Shown here piece after piece: positions 42,479 through 51,222 of a DNA stretch of 64,000 bases (position 1 is the first letter of the stretch; each line of letters opens with the position of its first letter). The notes beneath the pieces were generated by a model that was given only the letters and a program-made list of their open reading frames with translations, was not told where the DNA came from and did no database searches. A program made the position numbers and the translations under genes. Source of the stretch: an uncultured Bacteroides sp. (lineage in GTDB: Bacteria; Bacteroidota; Bacteroidia; Bacteroidales; Bacteroidaceae); the NCBI GenBank assembly GCA_902492205.1, contig CABUKU010000001.1:124001-188000 (forward strand). Reading direction: 5' to 3'.

Positions 42479-43246
42479 TTACTTCACCAACTCGGAAAGT
42501 GTACCAAAAGGAACATTTTTCTTCTTGAAATAAGTAATGACACTATCCAGGCGCGCCACTTCCTTATCGCCTGAATTGTGGCGAATGAGCCAGGGAACAC
42601 CCAGTCCTTTACGGTCTAACGAGCTATAAAACTCCCACGGATGATAATATACATTAAGATGCCCGTCTTTCTTCAAAGCAGAGTTACAGAGGAATTTATA
42701 AAGGAATAAAGGGAATTGATGCAAAGAAATCCAAAACAACGGGATGCGAAACGGATAAGACACCGAAGCAGGAATCTGCCATACTCCTTTTTCCTTAAAA
42801 ATAGTTCTAGGACGTGACAAATGATTATACCTGCCGGGGATAAACGTAGGATTAAGAGACGAATTATAAAGATAACCGGCTTTGAACAATTCTCCTTCGT
42901 CGATAGGCATCATCCGGGGCATGCGGAAACCATGTATCCCGAGTCCGCTAAGACGTTCCAACTCTTCTTTCGAAGTGCGCAAATCTGCCGTTTCAAAGCT
43001 GGAATGATGACATCCGTGCGATGCAAGCTCATGCCCTTCTTCACGAATGCGGCGAATCAAACCGGGAACTTCTTTTGCAAAATCTACCGTACTAAAAAAT
43101 GTAGCACGGATCTCATGGCGTTTCAACAAATTCAGTATCTTCTCCAATCCTTGTGCCGAGATGCTAATCTGTTCTTCGAAAGGTATGGTGATGCCATGTT
43201 CGGCGGGTAGGTCGAATTCTTCTATATCGAAACTTAACGTTATCAT
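42479..43246 (-). CDS. Polysaccharide deacetylase family protein
   Basis: 255 residues, a NodB-type carbohydrate esterase fold. The metal-binding motif begins with Asp in LSFDIEEFD (about 4-12), and the His pair appears in ELASHGCHHSSFE (about 72-84). A C-terminal DUF3473-like region contains HPWEFY. Such enzymes remove N- or O-acetyl groups from peptidoglycan or surface glycans. No signal peptide is visible, so it probably acts at the cytoplasmic stage of glycan synthesis. It follows a glycosyltransferase gene by 6 bp, which suggests a common pathway. Confidence 0.85.
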   Translation of the reverse strand: MITLSFDIEEFDLPAEHGITIPFEEQISISAQGLEKILNLLKRHEIRATFFSTVDFAKEVPGLIRRIREEGHELASHGCHHSSFETADLRTSKEELERLSGLGIHGFRMPRMMPIDEGELFKAGYLYNSSLNPTFIPGRYNHLSRPRTIFKEKGVWQIPASVSYPFRIPLFWISLHQFPLFLYKFLCNSALKKDGHLNVYYHPWEFYSSLDRKGLGVPWLIRHNSGDKEVARLDSVITYFKKKNVPFGTLSELVK

Positions 43247-43252
43247 ATTGCT

Positions 43253-43966
43253 TTAAGAAAATATTATCTTGATAAAATTAGGAAACTCTCTGCGCAACAC
43301 CTTTAATCCCATAGGTGAAAGATGAACTCCCTCTCGGACGTTTGCTTTTATTTCACACATTTTCAATCCTTTTATTCTTGAAGCATTATGTATAAATTCA
43401 GTATCAAAAAGGAAACCGTCTATGGTAGTGTTTAAAAATATCTCTTTGCCCCGTGCACTCATCCCTTTCAGTCCTCCTTGTGCATCGTTAAACTTCATGC
43501 GGAGAACAACGCGGTTCAGAAAACGGGATGCAATGGACATGAAACTACGGAAAGCATTCAGGTCGGCATGACGACGGTAAGACTTGGTGCGTGCAGCCAC
43601 TACCACATCATAACCTTCTACTAACTTATGAATGACGGTAGTGATACTTTCTGCGTCATAAGGGAAATCCCAATCCGTGTAAACCACCATAGAAGAAGTT
43701 GTTGCCCCTATTCCTTTGCGCAGTGCATAGCCCTTTCCCCGATTGGTTTCATAGCTTATAAATTCCGAATCGGCAACAGTCAATTTAAATCTTTCTATTC
43801 CTTCCGCAGTAATATTTCGGGACGAACCGTCATTTACCACAATCAAGTGTAAACGTTTATCGGGCATCATTCCCCTCAAACGTTCAATTCCTTTATTGAT
43901 GATAGTTACCCAATCGCCGGAAGGATTATAACACGGCAACACAACATCTATTTTAGTTTCACTCAT
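43253..43966 (-). CDS. Family 2 glycosyltransferase
   Basis: 237 residues from MSETKIDVVLPCYNPSGDW. A GT-A fold: nucleotide-binding start VVLPCYNP, a DGSS block in IVVNDGSSRNI, and a DxD motif as YTDWDFPYDAE. It resembles dolichol-phosphate-mannose-type synthases, which transfer a sugar from a nucleotide or lipid carrier, but without their membrane anchor. An earlier in-frame start at 43993 adds nine residues without family support. It sits between dacB and the deacetylase gene in a tight minus-strand run. Confidence 0.86.
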   Translation of the reverse strand: MSETKIDVVLPCYNPSGDWVTIINKGIERLRGMMPDKRLHLIVVNDGSSRNITAEGIERFKLTVADSEFISYETNRGKGYALRKGIGATTSSMVVYTDWDFPYDAESITTVIHKLVEGYDVVVAARTKSYRRHADLNAFRSFMSIASRFLNRVVLRMKFNDAQGGLKGMSARGKEIFLNTTIDGFLFDTEFIHNASRIKGLKMCEIKANVREGVHLSPMGLKVLRREFPNFIKIIFS

Positions 43967-44005
43967 AATGCAAAATCCCCTTTTCAGGTGCAAAGATGGA
44001 ACTTT

Positions 44006-45412
44006 TTATTTGTACTGGCAAAGAATTTCACACATTCTGTCTTGAAAAGCGCGTGCTTTAGCACCCTTCATAACGTTTTGATTAATAATCACAAATGCAA
44101 GATCGTGTCCGTTTGCCGCTTTTGCATAACCTGCCAACGAACTGACTCCTTTCACCGAACCTGTTTTGGCATGCACATTTTTATATGCCGCTCCGCTTTT
44201 CATTCTCCCTCTGAGTGTTCCGTCTACTCCACCGACAGGCAAAGCCGGATGAAGCTCTTCATAAATCGTTTTATCGGCATAGGCATATTTAAGATAAGCC
44301 AATAAAAGTTCGGGGGATATATAGTTGTAGAGCGAAACTCCGCTACCGTCCACAATACTATAATCATCAGGTTTTAAGCCTAAACGTTTAATAAAAGCAT
44401 AAACAGCTTTCGAGCCGTCGTCATGACTTATTTTATTCTTTCCGCTATAAGCGCGCGCAAGATGAAAGAAAATCGCCTCGGCCGAAAGATTATCACTCTT
44501 CTTCAAAGCCTGTTTCAACACGTCTCTCATTGTGTGAGAATAGGTTCCGATGCAAACAATTCCGCTATCGGGACACTGTGCAAACCCGTAAACCGGAATA
44601 ACTTCTGCTTTCTCTGCCAAACGACGGCTAAACGTATGCATAAAGAAGTCTTGTGAGGTGTACATATTTATTCGATCGGTTTGTACAGATGATACATTCC
44701 CACTGACAATCAGTTCATTTCCATTCTCAAGCCAGTTGCGGGTAGCTTCAAATTTCCCTGCCGAAGGATTACGGCTTACTGTCTTATTCACCAGCGTGTA
44801 AAAGGTAGAACGCGGAGAACATGTAACGTTTGCCACCGAATCTCTTGCCGAAGGGGATGCAATCACATTCACATATCCTTTATTGAACATCAACGGAGAT
44901 AAATAAGGTTGAAAGTAATAAGGATTATCGTCCCACGACCATCCGGGTCCCCAATACAGGGAATCTTTCATAGATATATCACCGTAGATATGTCCGTTTA
45001 CTTTCTTTATCCCGGCTTGTTGCACCATGTCAACCAAAGTGTTCATGCTGCTGTCATCGAACTCAGAATCGAAGCCGCCCACCACATATAAATCACCATC
45101 CAATTCTCCCTCTGCAAGTGTTCCCGCGTAACATACCTTTGTTTCAAAAGGATGGTTCCCGTTAAAATAAGAGAGAGCAGTAATAGAGGTGATCAACTTC
45201 TCAATGGACGCAGGGCGGTAAAGTTTATTATCCTGATAAGTATAGAGCAGCTTACCGGCAGTCAGATCATACACCGATATTCCTACCTCGGATGTTTTTA
45301 AAACTTCGTCACGCATCAAAGCATCCATTTTCGCTTTGAAGCCTGTCTGGGCAATAACAAAGCCCTGACAGACAAGCAGCAGGGCTAAGAATAAAAGGGA
45401 TTTCCGTATCAT
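44006..45412 (-). CDS. dacB: D-alanyl-D-alanine carboxypeptidase/endopeptidase (PBP4, DacB type)
   Basis: 468 residues. A signal peptide (about 1-21, ending FVIAQ) leads to the periplasm. The penicillin-binding motifs are complete: SxxK as SIEK (69-72), SxN as SDN (about 306) and KTG (about 416, KTGSVKGVSSLAGY). It trims or cleaves peptidoglycan cross-links. The ATG overlaps the TGA of lpdA (ATGA, 45409-45412), which gives unlinked functions a shared transcript. Confidence 0.93.
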   Translation of the reverse strand: MIRKSLLFLALLLVCQGFVIAQTGFKAKMDALMRDEVLKTSEVGISVYDLTAGKLLYTYQDNKLYRPASIEKLITSITALSYFNGNHPFETKVCYAGTLAEGELDGDLYVVGGFDSEFDDSSMNTLVDMVQQAGIKKVNGHIYGDISMKDSLYWGPGWSWDDNPYYFQPYLSPLMFNKGYVNVIASPSARDSVANVTCSPRSTFYTLVNKTVSRNPSAGKFEATRNWLENGNELIVSGNVSSVQTDRINMYTSQDFFMHTFSRRLAEKAEVIPVYGFAQCPDSGIVCIGTYSHTMRDVLKQALKKSDNLSAEAIFFHLARAYSGKNKISHDDGSKAVYAFIKRLGLKPDDYSIVDGSGVSLYNYISPELLLAYLKYAYADKTIYEELHPALPVGGVDGTLRGRMKSGAAYKNVHAKTGSVKGVSSLAGYAKAANGHDLAFVIINQNVMKGAKARAFQDRMCEILCQYK

Positions 45413-46752
45413 AATGCTTCCCGGAATATCTCACTCACCGTGGGGTGAGGGAACACAATTTTCTTCCAATCACCGGCTTTCATCCGGGCTTCCACCGCCA
45501 TACCCGCTATGGTTATAATTTCCGATGCCGGATTACCTAACACATGCACTCCCAAAATAGTATCATCATCGGCAATCAACACTTTGCATACTCCGTTTAC
45601 TCCTTCATTTTCGGCAACGAACCTGCCGGAATAAGCCATTGGGAGTTTCACAGCCTTATAAGGGATAGCTTCTGCAATTAATGCATCTTCGGTCTTTCCC
45701 ACACCTGCAATTTCAGAATTGGTATAAACCACTCCCGGAATTGCGCGGTAACTCATGCTATCTTCCTTACCGAGAATAGTATGAACAGCTACTTCCGCCT
45801 CACGCACCGCCGTATGGGCAAGTAATGAGAAACCTGTCAAATCGCCACAAACATATACTCCGGGAATGGAAGTCTGCATGTGTTCATTCACTTTTACACA
45901 TTTTCTTTCCGTCAATTCAAGAGAAAGGTTTTCCAATCCGAAACCTTTTGTCACGGGACGACGACCTACACTCATCAACAACTTTTCTGCTGTCACACTT
46001 CCTTCACCTTCAGCATTTTCATAGGAAACGGTTACTCCTTCATCCGCTTTTGCAAAAAAAACAACTTTGGTACTTACAAGAAACTTAATGCCTTTCTTTG
46101 CATACTCTGCTCTCAGCAAGCCGGAAAGTTCTTTATCCATACCGCCAAGTATCTCATCCATCATTTCAATGACAGTCACTTCCACTCCTAAACTGTTAAA
46201 GAAAGAAGCAAACTCCATTCCGATAACGCCACCACCCACAATAGCCAGTGACTTAGGCAATTCCTTATTGTCTAATGCATCCCTATGTGTCCAGTATTCC
46301 ACATTCTCTATTCCTGCAATGGGAGGAATGAAAGTTTCGGAACCTGTACAAATAATAAGATTATCACATTCATAAGTTTCCCCGTTGCATTTTATGGCAT
46401 TCTTTGAAAGAATTTCCGCTGTTCCGTTTACTATGGTAACATTGTTTGCCGTCAATTTGGCTTTTACTCCCAATACCAACTTGCGAACGACCTTTGATTT
46501 GCGGGCAATTATCTTTGCCAAATCAAATGAAGCTTCGGGAACATTTACCGCATACTTGGAAGCATGTTTGGCATAATCATATACTTTTGCGGAATAAAGC
46601 AATGTCTTTGTAGGTATGCAGCCTTCATTCAGACACACACCACCCAAATTATTCTTTTCAAAAAGCACTACGCTCAATCCTGCTTTTCCCGCAGCTTCGG
46701 CAGCAGTGTAACCCGCAGGACCGCCACCTATTATTGCAACATTGTATTTCAT
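45409..46752 (-). CDS. lpdA: Dihydrolipoyl dehydrogenase
   Basis: 447 residues, FAD/NAD disulfide oxidoreductase. FAD motif IIGGGPAGYTAAEAAG (8-23), redox pair C40 and C45 in GGVCLNEGCIPTK, NAD motif IVGGGVIGMEFASFF, and the C-terminal His-Glu pair in FPHPTVSEIF. It reoxidises lipoyl groups of 2-oxoacid dehydrogenase or glycine cleavage complexes; no complex gene is in the window. It is translationally coupled to dacB. Confidence 0.93.
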   Translation of the reverse strand: MKYNVAIIGGGPAGYTAAEAAGKAGLSVVLFEKNNLGGVCLNEGCIPTKTLLYSAKVYDYAKHASKYAVNVPEASFDLAKIIARKSKVVRKLVLGVKAKLTANNVTIVNGTAEILSKNAIKCNGETYECDNLIICTGSETFIPPIAGIENVEYWTHRDALDNKELPKSLAIVGGGVIGMEFASFFNSLGVEVTVIEMMDEILGGMDKELSGLLRAEYAKKGIKFLVSTKVVFFAKADEGVTVSYENAEGEGSVTAEKLLMSVGRRPVTKGFGLENLSLELTERKCVKVNEHMQTSIPGVYVCGDLTGFSLLAHTAVREAEVAVHTILGKEDSMSYRAIPGVVYTNSEIAGVGKTEDALIAEAIPYKAVKLPMAYSGRFVAENEGVNGVCKVLIADDDTILGVHVLGNPASEIITIAGMAVEARMKAGDWKKIVFPHPTVSEIFREAL

Positions 46753-46761
46753 ATAGTATTA

Positions 46762-47169
46762 TTATTTAGATTCTATTTTAATATCGGGATTAATTCTCAG
46801 CAAACTTTTAATAAACACAATGGGATGTTTCGGGGTAAGAACAACAAAACCTTTCGGATAAGTAATGCGAATGCTCTTGCCTGTATGCAAATTCCACGGC
46901 ATCACCGAACGAGTTTCACGAATGGCTGTCATATCTTTCACCTTTATTGAAGTTACCTTTCTGAAAGGTCCTCTCAATATGAACAACACTCCATCCGAAG
47001 ATAGAATGTACCTGATAGTCATAACCGGCCATAAAAATACAAGCGCAAGTAATACAGCTATTCCTCCCTGCAATGGGAAATAGTAGTAGAATAAACCTAC
47101 CGCCCCTATTATCAGAAGAAAAATAAAACTATAATAATACCATGCCACCCGTTTCCTGAACGTATTCAT
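46762..47169 (-). CDS. Membrane protein with bacterial PH domain (bPH_4-like)
   Basis: 135 residues. Two membrane segments (about 10-48) precede a PH-like domain (about 50-130) with SSDGVLFILRGPFRKVTSIKV and a C-terminal ending of the type ISP-x-FI-x-LL-x-x-NP (VLTPKHPIVFIKSLLRINPDI), typical of bPH_4. Function is unknown; such proteins may sense or bind the membrane. A similar gene, 47180-47572, lies just upstream, so the two are probably a tandem duplication. Confidence 0.75.
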   Translation of the reverse strand: MNTFRKRVAWYYYSFIFLLIIGAVGLFYYYFPLQGGIAVLLALVFLWPVMTIRYILSSDGVLFILRGPFRKVTSIKVKDMTAIRETRSVMPWNLHTGKSIRITYPKGFVVLTPKHPIVFIKSLLRINPDIKIESK

Positions 47170-47179
47170 AACATAAAAC

Positions 47180-47572
47180 TTAATTCAACAGCTTAGAAAA
47201 TAATTCCAGAAACTCCTTTTCTTTAACCGGCATCAGTGAAACATATTTGTTTCCATTATAGCAAACAAGCAAATATTCGGTTGCATGAAAGTTACCGAAT
47301 TTCATGGAATTTCTTTTTTCTATATCGTTTATATCAGCAATCTTAATAGTTACCGAACGTGTAAAACGTCCGTTATATATCAATAACAACCCGTCATTTG
47401 TAACAGTATAAGTAGTATGAATAATTTTCTCTATCAGCACAATGAGAAACACCATCATGGCAGCTGCCACAAGGATATGCTTCGTCCACAAGGAATAGAA
47501 AGCTATCCCTGCCAAAAGAACAAGATACACATATTGATACCACACAATACGGGCGTGAAAAACTCGATTCAT
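47180..47572 (-). CDS. Membrane protein with bacterial PH domain (paralog)
   Basis: 130 residues. Two hydrophobic segments (about 8-50) and a PH-like domain with NDGLLLIYNGRFTRSVTIKIADINDIEKR and PVKEKEFLELFSKLLN. It shares layout with 46762-47169: same length, the same position of the hairpin, and the same V-x-x-DGLLxxYxGRF block. It begins the minus-strand run that continues through lpdA and dacB. Function unknown. Confidence 0.72.
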   Translation of the reverse strand: MNRVFHARIVWYQYVYLVLLAGIAFYSLWTKHILVAAAMMVFLIVLIEKIIHTTYTVTNDGLLLIYNGRFTRSVTIKIADINDIEKRNSMKFGNFHATEYLLVCYNGNKYVSLMPVKEKEFLELFSKLLN

Positions 47573-47651
47573 AAATGTTGGTTATTTGGCTGCAAGATAC
47601 TAATTTTACTAATTAATCAAGGCAAAAAGTACAATTAAAAGACTTATTTAG

Positions 47652-47659
47652 TAGCTTTG
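47652..47659 (+). promoter_or_regulatory. -7 promoter element for nadB
   Basis: TAGCTTTG matches TAnnTTTG, 16 bp before the ATG, giving a short leader. Confidence 0.5.
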
Positions 47660-47675
47660 CATTCACTAAACATGA

Positions 47676-49256
47676 ATGGTTATGGTTAAAAAGTACGATT
47701 TCCTTGTAATCGGTTCCGGCATTGCCGGTATGAGCTTTGCCTTGAAAGTTGCAGATAAAGGCAGTGTGGCTCTTATCTGTAAAGCCGGTCTGGAAGAAGC
47801 TAACACCTATTTTGCCCAAGGCGGTATTGCTTCCGTTACTGATCTGACAGTAGACAATTTCGAAAAACATATTGAAGACACTATGATTGCCGGCGACTGG
47901 ATCAGCGACCGGGAAGCAGTGGAGAAAGTGGTACGCGAAGCTCCTGCGCAAATAAAAGAACTGATTAAATGGGGAGTCAACTTCGATAAAAAAGACAGTG
48001 GTGAGTTCGATTTACACAAAGAAGGCGGACATTCCGAATTCAGAATCTTACATCATAAAGATAATACCGGAGCAGAAATACAGACCAGTCTCATTGAAGC
48101 TGTAAAAGCCCACCAGAACATCACCATATTCAAAGACCATTATGCGGTAGAAATCATAACCCAGCATCATTTAGGCATCATCGTTACCCGCCACACTCCG
48201 GGTATTAAATGTTATGGAGCTTATGTGCTGAATGAAAAAACAGGAGAAGTAGATACCTTCCTTTCCAAAGTCACTATCATGGCAACGGGAGGATGTGAAG
48301 CCGTTTACCGCAACACAACCAATCCATTGGTTGCAACAGGTGATGGCATAGCAATGGTTTATCGTGCCAAAGGTTTAGTGAAAGACATGGAGTTTATCCA
48401 GTTTCATCCTACGGCTCTCTACCATCCCGGCGACCGTCCTTGCTTCCTCATTACCGAAGCAATGAGAGGATATGGTGCCGTTCTCCGCAACATGGAGGGA
48501 GAAGAATTCATGCAAAAGTATGATCCGAGGCTTTCATTGGCTCCACGTGATATTGTAGCCCGTGCCATTGACAATGAAATGAAACTCCGTGGCGACGAAC
48601 ATGTTTATCTGGATGTTACTCATAAGGACCCTGAAGAAACGAAGAAACACTTCCCTAATATCTATAAAAAGTGCCTGAGTTTAGGTATAGACATCACAAA
48701 AGATTATATCCCCGTAGCACCTGCCGCACATTACTTATGCGGAGGGATTAAAGTTGATCTCGATGCGCAATCTAGCATCCGCCGCCTTTATGCTATCGGT
48801 GAATGCTCATGCACGGGACTTCATGGCGGAAACCGCCTTGCATCCAATTCACTGATAGAAGCAGTAGTCTATGCCGATGCGGCAGCCAAGCATGCATTGA
48901 GCGTATTCGACCGCTATGATTTCAACGAAGATGTACCCGAATGGAACGATGAAGGAACAATCTCCAACGAAGAACGTGTGCTGATTACCCAAAGCATGAA
49001 AGAAGTTAATCAGATAATGGAATCTTATGTAGGTATTGTAAGAAGCAATATCCGTTTGGTACGTGCATGGAACCGTTTGGACATCATTTATGAGGAAACA
49101 GAACGTTTATTTAAAAACGTAAAAGCCTCACGTGAGATCTGTGAATTGCGCAACATGATTAATGTGGGATATTTGATAACCCGTCAGGCAATGGAACGGA
49201 AAGAAAGCCGCGGATTGCATTATACGATCTCTTACCCTCACGCATCAAAGAAATAA
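47676..49256 (+). CDS. nadB: L-aspartate oxidase
   Basis: 526 residues, FAD enzyme of de novo NAD synthesis: aspartate to iminoaspartate, which NadA (62574-63566) converts to quinolinate. The FAD-binding GSGIAG is at 13-18. Active-site and FAD blocks are typical: TYFAQGGIASV, EFIQFHPTALYHPGDRPCFLI (about 233-253) and CTGLHGGNRLASNSLIEAVVY. The C-terminal helical domain has VRSNIRLVRAWNRL. An alternative ATG is at 47682. nadC is not in the window. Confidence 0.95.
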   Translation: MVMVKKYDFLVIGSGIAGMSFALKVADKGSVALICKAGLEEANTYFAQGGIASVTDLTVDNFEKHIEDTMIAGDWISDREAVEKVVREAPAQIKELIKWGVNFDKKDSGEFDLHKEGGHSEFRILHHKDNTGAEIQTSLIEAVKAHQNITIFKDHYAVEIITQHHLGIIVTRHTPGIKCYGAYVLNEKTGEVDTFLSKVTIMATGGCEAVYRNTTNPLVATGDGIAMVYRAKGLVKDMEFIQFHPTALYHPGDRPCFLITEAMRGYGAVLRNMEGEEFMQKYDPRLSLAPRDIVARAIDNEMKLRGDEHVYLDVTHKDPEETKKHFPNIYKKCLSLGIDITKDYIPVAPAAHYLCGGIKVDLDAQSSIRRLYAIGECSCTGLHGGNRLASNSLIEAVVYADAAAKHALSVFDRYDFNEDVPEWNDEGTISNEERVLITQSMKEVNQIMESYVGIVRSNIRLVRAWNRLDIIYEETERLFKNVKASREICELRNMINVGYLITRQAMERKESRGLHYTISYPHASKK

Positions 49257-49266
49257 ATTTAAACGT

Positions 49267-49345
49267 CAAGTCGTTTGCTACAATCAACTTGTTGTTTGTT
49301 GAAAAACAACAAGTTGATTTTTATAATCGACAAGTCGTTTAAAAA
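49267..49345. repeat. 21-22-bp-period array after nadB
   Basis: Four units, CAAGTCGTTTG, AACTTGTTGTTTG, ACAAGTTGATTT and ACAAGTCGTTTA, with cores at 49272, 49293, 49314 and 49336 (spacing 21, 21, 22). Units 2 and 3 face each other (CAACTTGTTG / CAACAAGTTG) and can pair. It lies between convergent genes. Confidence 0.75.
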
Positions 49346-49387
49346 GTCCGACTGCTTCCTTTACATTACTGAAAATTACTCTTTTTA

Positions 49388-50317
49388 TTACTTCAATCCT
49401 TCACCATAATCAACAACAATCATTACAGGGAAATGATCGGAAGGAACACGCGCTTCATACTGATGCAGCGACACTTCTTTTGGAAAGTTACCCGATTTGA
49501 TTCCTTCCTTACTTCCTTCAACCGGAACACGGTAAGTATCTGTCAGGATACCATATCTTTTTACTTTAAATACCGGGCTGAGGAACAAGTGGTCGATGCG
49601 GCTGTTTGTTTTCAGATTTGTTTTAAAGTTATTGAATGTTCCATTCGTAGCATAGATAAACTCTGCTTTTTCATAAGAATCTTTCAGTGTACCCGAATTA
49701 TTCAATACGGCATAGCAAGCATGATTCTGGTCTACATTAAAATCACCTGTAAGTATGACAGGAAGATCTTTATTAATCTCACCAATCTCACGCAACACAA
49801 GTTTACTGCTTTCTTCACGGGCTTTTACTCCTATGTGATCCATATGAAGATTAAAGAAAAGGAATGTGAAACCTGTTTCCTTTTCACGGAACTCTCCCCA
49901 TGAGCAAATGCGGGGTAAAGCGGCATCCCAACCTTTATTCGGACGATCGGTGACAGTCGATAACCAGAAATCACCATGTTTCAATAACTCGAACTTATCT
50001 GTTTTGTAGAAAATAGCCGAGTGCTCTCCGGCACGCTTACCGTCATCCCTGCCTACGCCGGTATAATCATACCCGGGCAAAGCTGCTTTCAGTTGTTGAA
50101 GCTGGTCATATTTACCTTCCTGAGTTCCGAAAATATCGAAATCATGGAAACGGATTAAATCCGCAACTACGGGACAACGGTGTCCCCAACCATTACCATT
50201 GATTGAATCGTTTTTGTTTGCATTTCTCAAATTATAGGTAGCCACATTCATTTGCTGGGCATTCAGAATGAAAGCAATCCCTAATAATAGAAGCGAAGTA
50301 AAGATTATTTTTCTCAT
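49388..50317 (-). CDS. Secreted endonuclease/exonuclease/phosphatase family protein
   Basis: 309 residues. A signal peptide (about 1-20) precedes an EEP fold with the family metal and catalytic residues: NVATYNLRNAN, IFGTQEGKYDQL (Glu), LTGDFNVDQNH (Asp, Asn), SRIDHLFLS and PSDHFPVM (catalytic His). Members cleave nucleic acids, sphingolipids or phosphoinositides; the substrate cannot be fixed from the sequence. The protein is periplasmic or secreted. It has its own -7 box. Confidence 0.88.
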   Translation of the reverse strand: MRKIIFTSLLLLGIAFILNAQQMNVATYNLRNANKNDSINGNGWGHRCPVVADLIRFHDFDIFGTQEGKYDQLQQLKAALPGYDYTGVGRDDGKRAGEHSAIFYKTDKFELLKHGDFWLSTVTDRPNKGWDAALPRICSWGEFREKETGFTFLFFNLHMDHIGVKAREESSKLVLREIGEINKDLPVILTGDFNVDQNHACYAVLNNSGTLKDSYEKAEFIYATNGTFNNFKTNLKTNSRIDHLFLSPVFKVKRYGILTDTYRVPVEGSKEGIKSGNFPKEVSLHQYEARVPSDHFPVMIVVDYGEGLK

Positions 50318-50345
50318 ATATGTGTATTAGATAATTGTATGATCG

Positions 50346-50353
50346 CAAAGATA
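50346..50353 (-). promoter_or_regulatory. -7 promoter element for the EEP gene
   Basis: Minus-strand TATCTTTG matches TAnnTTTG, 28 bp before the ATG. Confidence 0.5.
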
Positions 50354-50368
50354 AGTAATTAAAAACAA

Positions 50369-50395
50369 AAAGGACACCTTTCCGGGGTGTCCTTT
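50369..50395 (-). terminator. Rho-independent terminator of rubrerythrin
   Basis: AAAGGACACC (50369-50378) pairs with GGTGTCCTTT (50386-50395). On the minus strand the stem is followed by TTGTTTTT. Confidence 0.8.
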
Positions 50396-50415
50396 ACTAG
50401 TCAAAAACTTATCTA

Positions 50416-50994
50416 TTAATAGTTTTCTTTCTTTACTTCAAAGTATGCTTGTGGGTGCAAGCATGCAGGACAAACCTGAGGAGCTTCCGTACCTACATAA
50501 ATGAAACCGCAGTTACGACACTGCCACAGCACTTCTTCATCCTTGGCAAATACTTTGTTTGATTCGATATTGTCAACGAACGCCTGATATCTTTCTTCAT
50601 GTCCTTTTTCTGCTTTTGCAATGTTGCGATACATAGCAGCAATAGCAGAGAAACCCTCTTCTTCTGCAACATCCGCAAAGTGAGGATAATCCAAAGACCA
50701 TTCTTCGTGTTCACCGGCTGCAGCTTCTTTCAGGTTTTCAAGAGTTGTACCGATAACACCGGCCGGATAGCTTGCAGTAATTTCTACCATACCGCCTTCC
50801 AAGAACTTAAACATACGCTTTGCATGTTCTTTTTCCTGATCGGCTGTTTCGGTAAAGATAGCTGAGATTTGTTCGTAACCTTCTTTTTTAGCCACACTTG
50901 CGAAATAAGTGTAACGCATTCTTGCTTGTGATTCGCCTGCAAATGAAGTCAATAAATTCTTTTCGGTCTGAGTACCTTTTACACTTTTAGCCAT
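50416..50994 (-). CDS. rbr: Rubrerythrin
   Basis: 192 residues. A ferritin-like di-iron domain (ExxH-type metal ligands in TADQEKEHAKRMFKF and IAKAEKGHEERYQAF) is joined to a C-terminal rubredoxin domain with CRNCG and CPAC (about 156-178). Rubrerythrins reduce hydrogen peroxide in anaerobes. The gene has a -7 box and a strong terminator, so it is probably monocistronic. Confidence 0.96.
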   Translation of the reverse strand: MAKSVKGTQTEKNLLTSFAGESQARMRYTYFASVAKKEGYEQISAIFTETADQEKEHAKRMFKFLEGGMVEITASYPAGVIGTTLENLKEAAAGEHEEWSLDYPHFADVAEEEGFSAIAAMYRNIAKAEKGHEERYQAFVDNIESNKVFAKDEEVLWQCRNCGFIYVGTEAPQVCPACLHPQAYFEVKKENY

Positions 50995-51060
50995 AATTAT
51001 ATCTTTAAATTAGTTAGTAAGTTATTGTTTTGTCAATAGTTTGCCTTATTAAAAGTAACG

Positions 51061-51068
51061 CAAAAGTA
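51061..51068 (-). promoter_or_regulatory. -7 promoter element for rubrerythrin
   Basis: Minus-strand TACTTTTG matches TAnnTTTG, about 67 bp before the ATG. Confidence 0.5.
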
Positions 51069-51185
51069 AATGATTTGTTCAAAGATAATGAATATTTATA
51101 ATTAATAAAATCAATAAAGAGATAAATAAAATCTATGAATAACTATTTTCACATTGGTAAAGACCTCTTAATAGTTCTTTTTTTG

Positions 51186-51193
51186 TAATTTTG
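51186..51193 (+). promoter_or_regulatory. -7 promoter element for the SulP gene
   Basis: TAATTTTG matches TAnnTTTG, 30 bp before the ATG at 51223. Confidence 0.5.
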
Positions 51194-51222
51194 CAATCTC
51201 TAAATATCAAAATAAGCAAATT

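Noticed and set aside
49127..49136. CTCACGTGAG as a third parS site.
   Set aside because: Only the central CACGTG matches; the flanking TTT/AAA of parS are absent.
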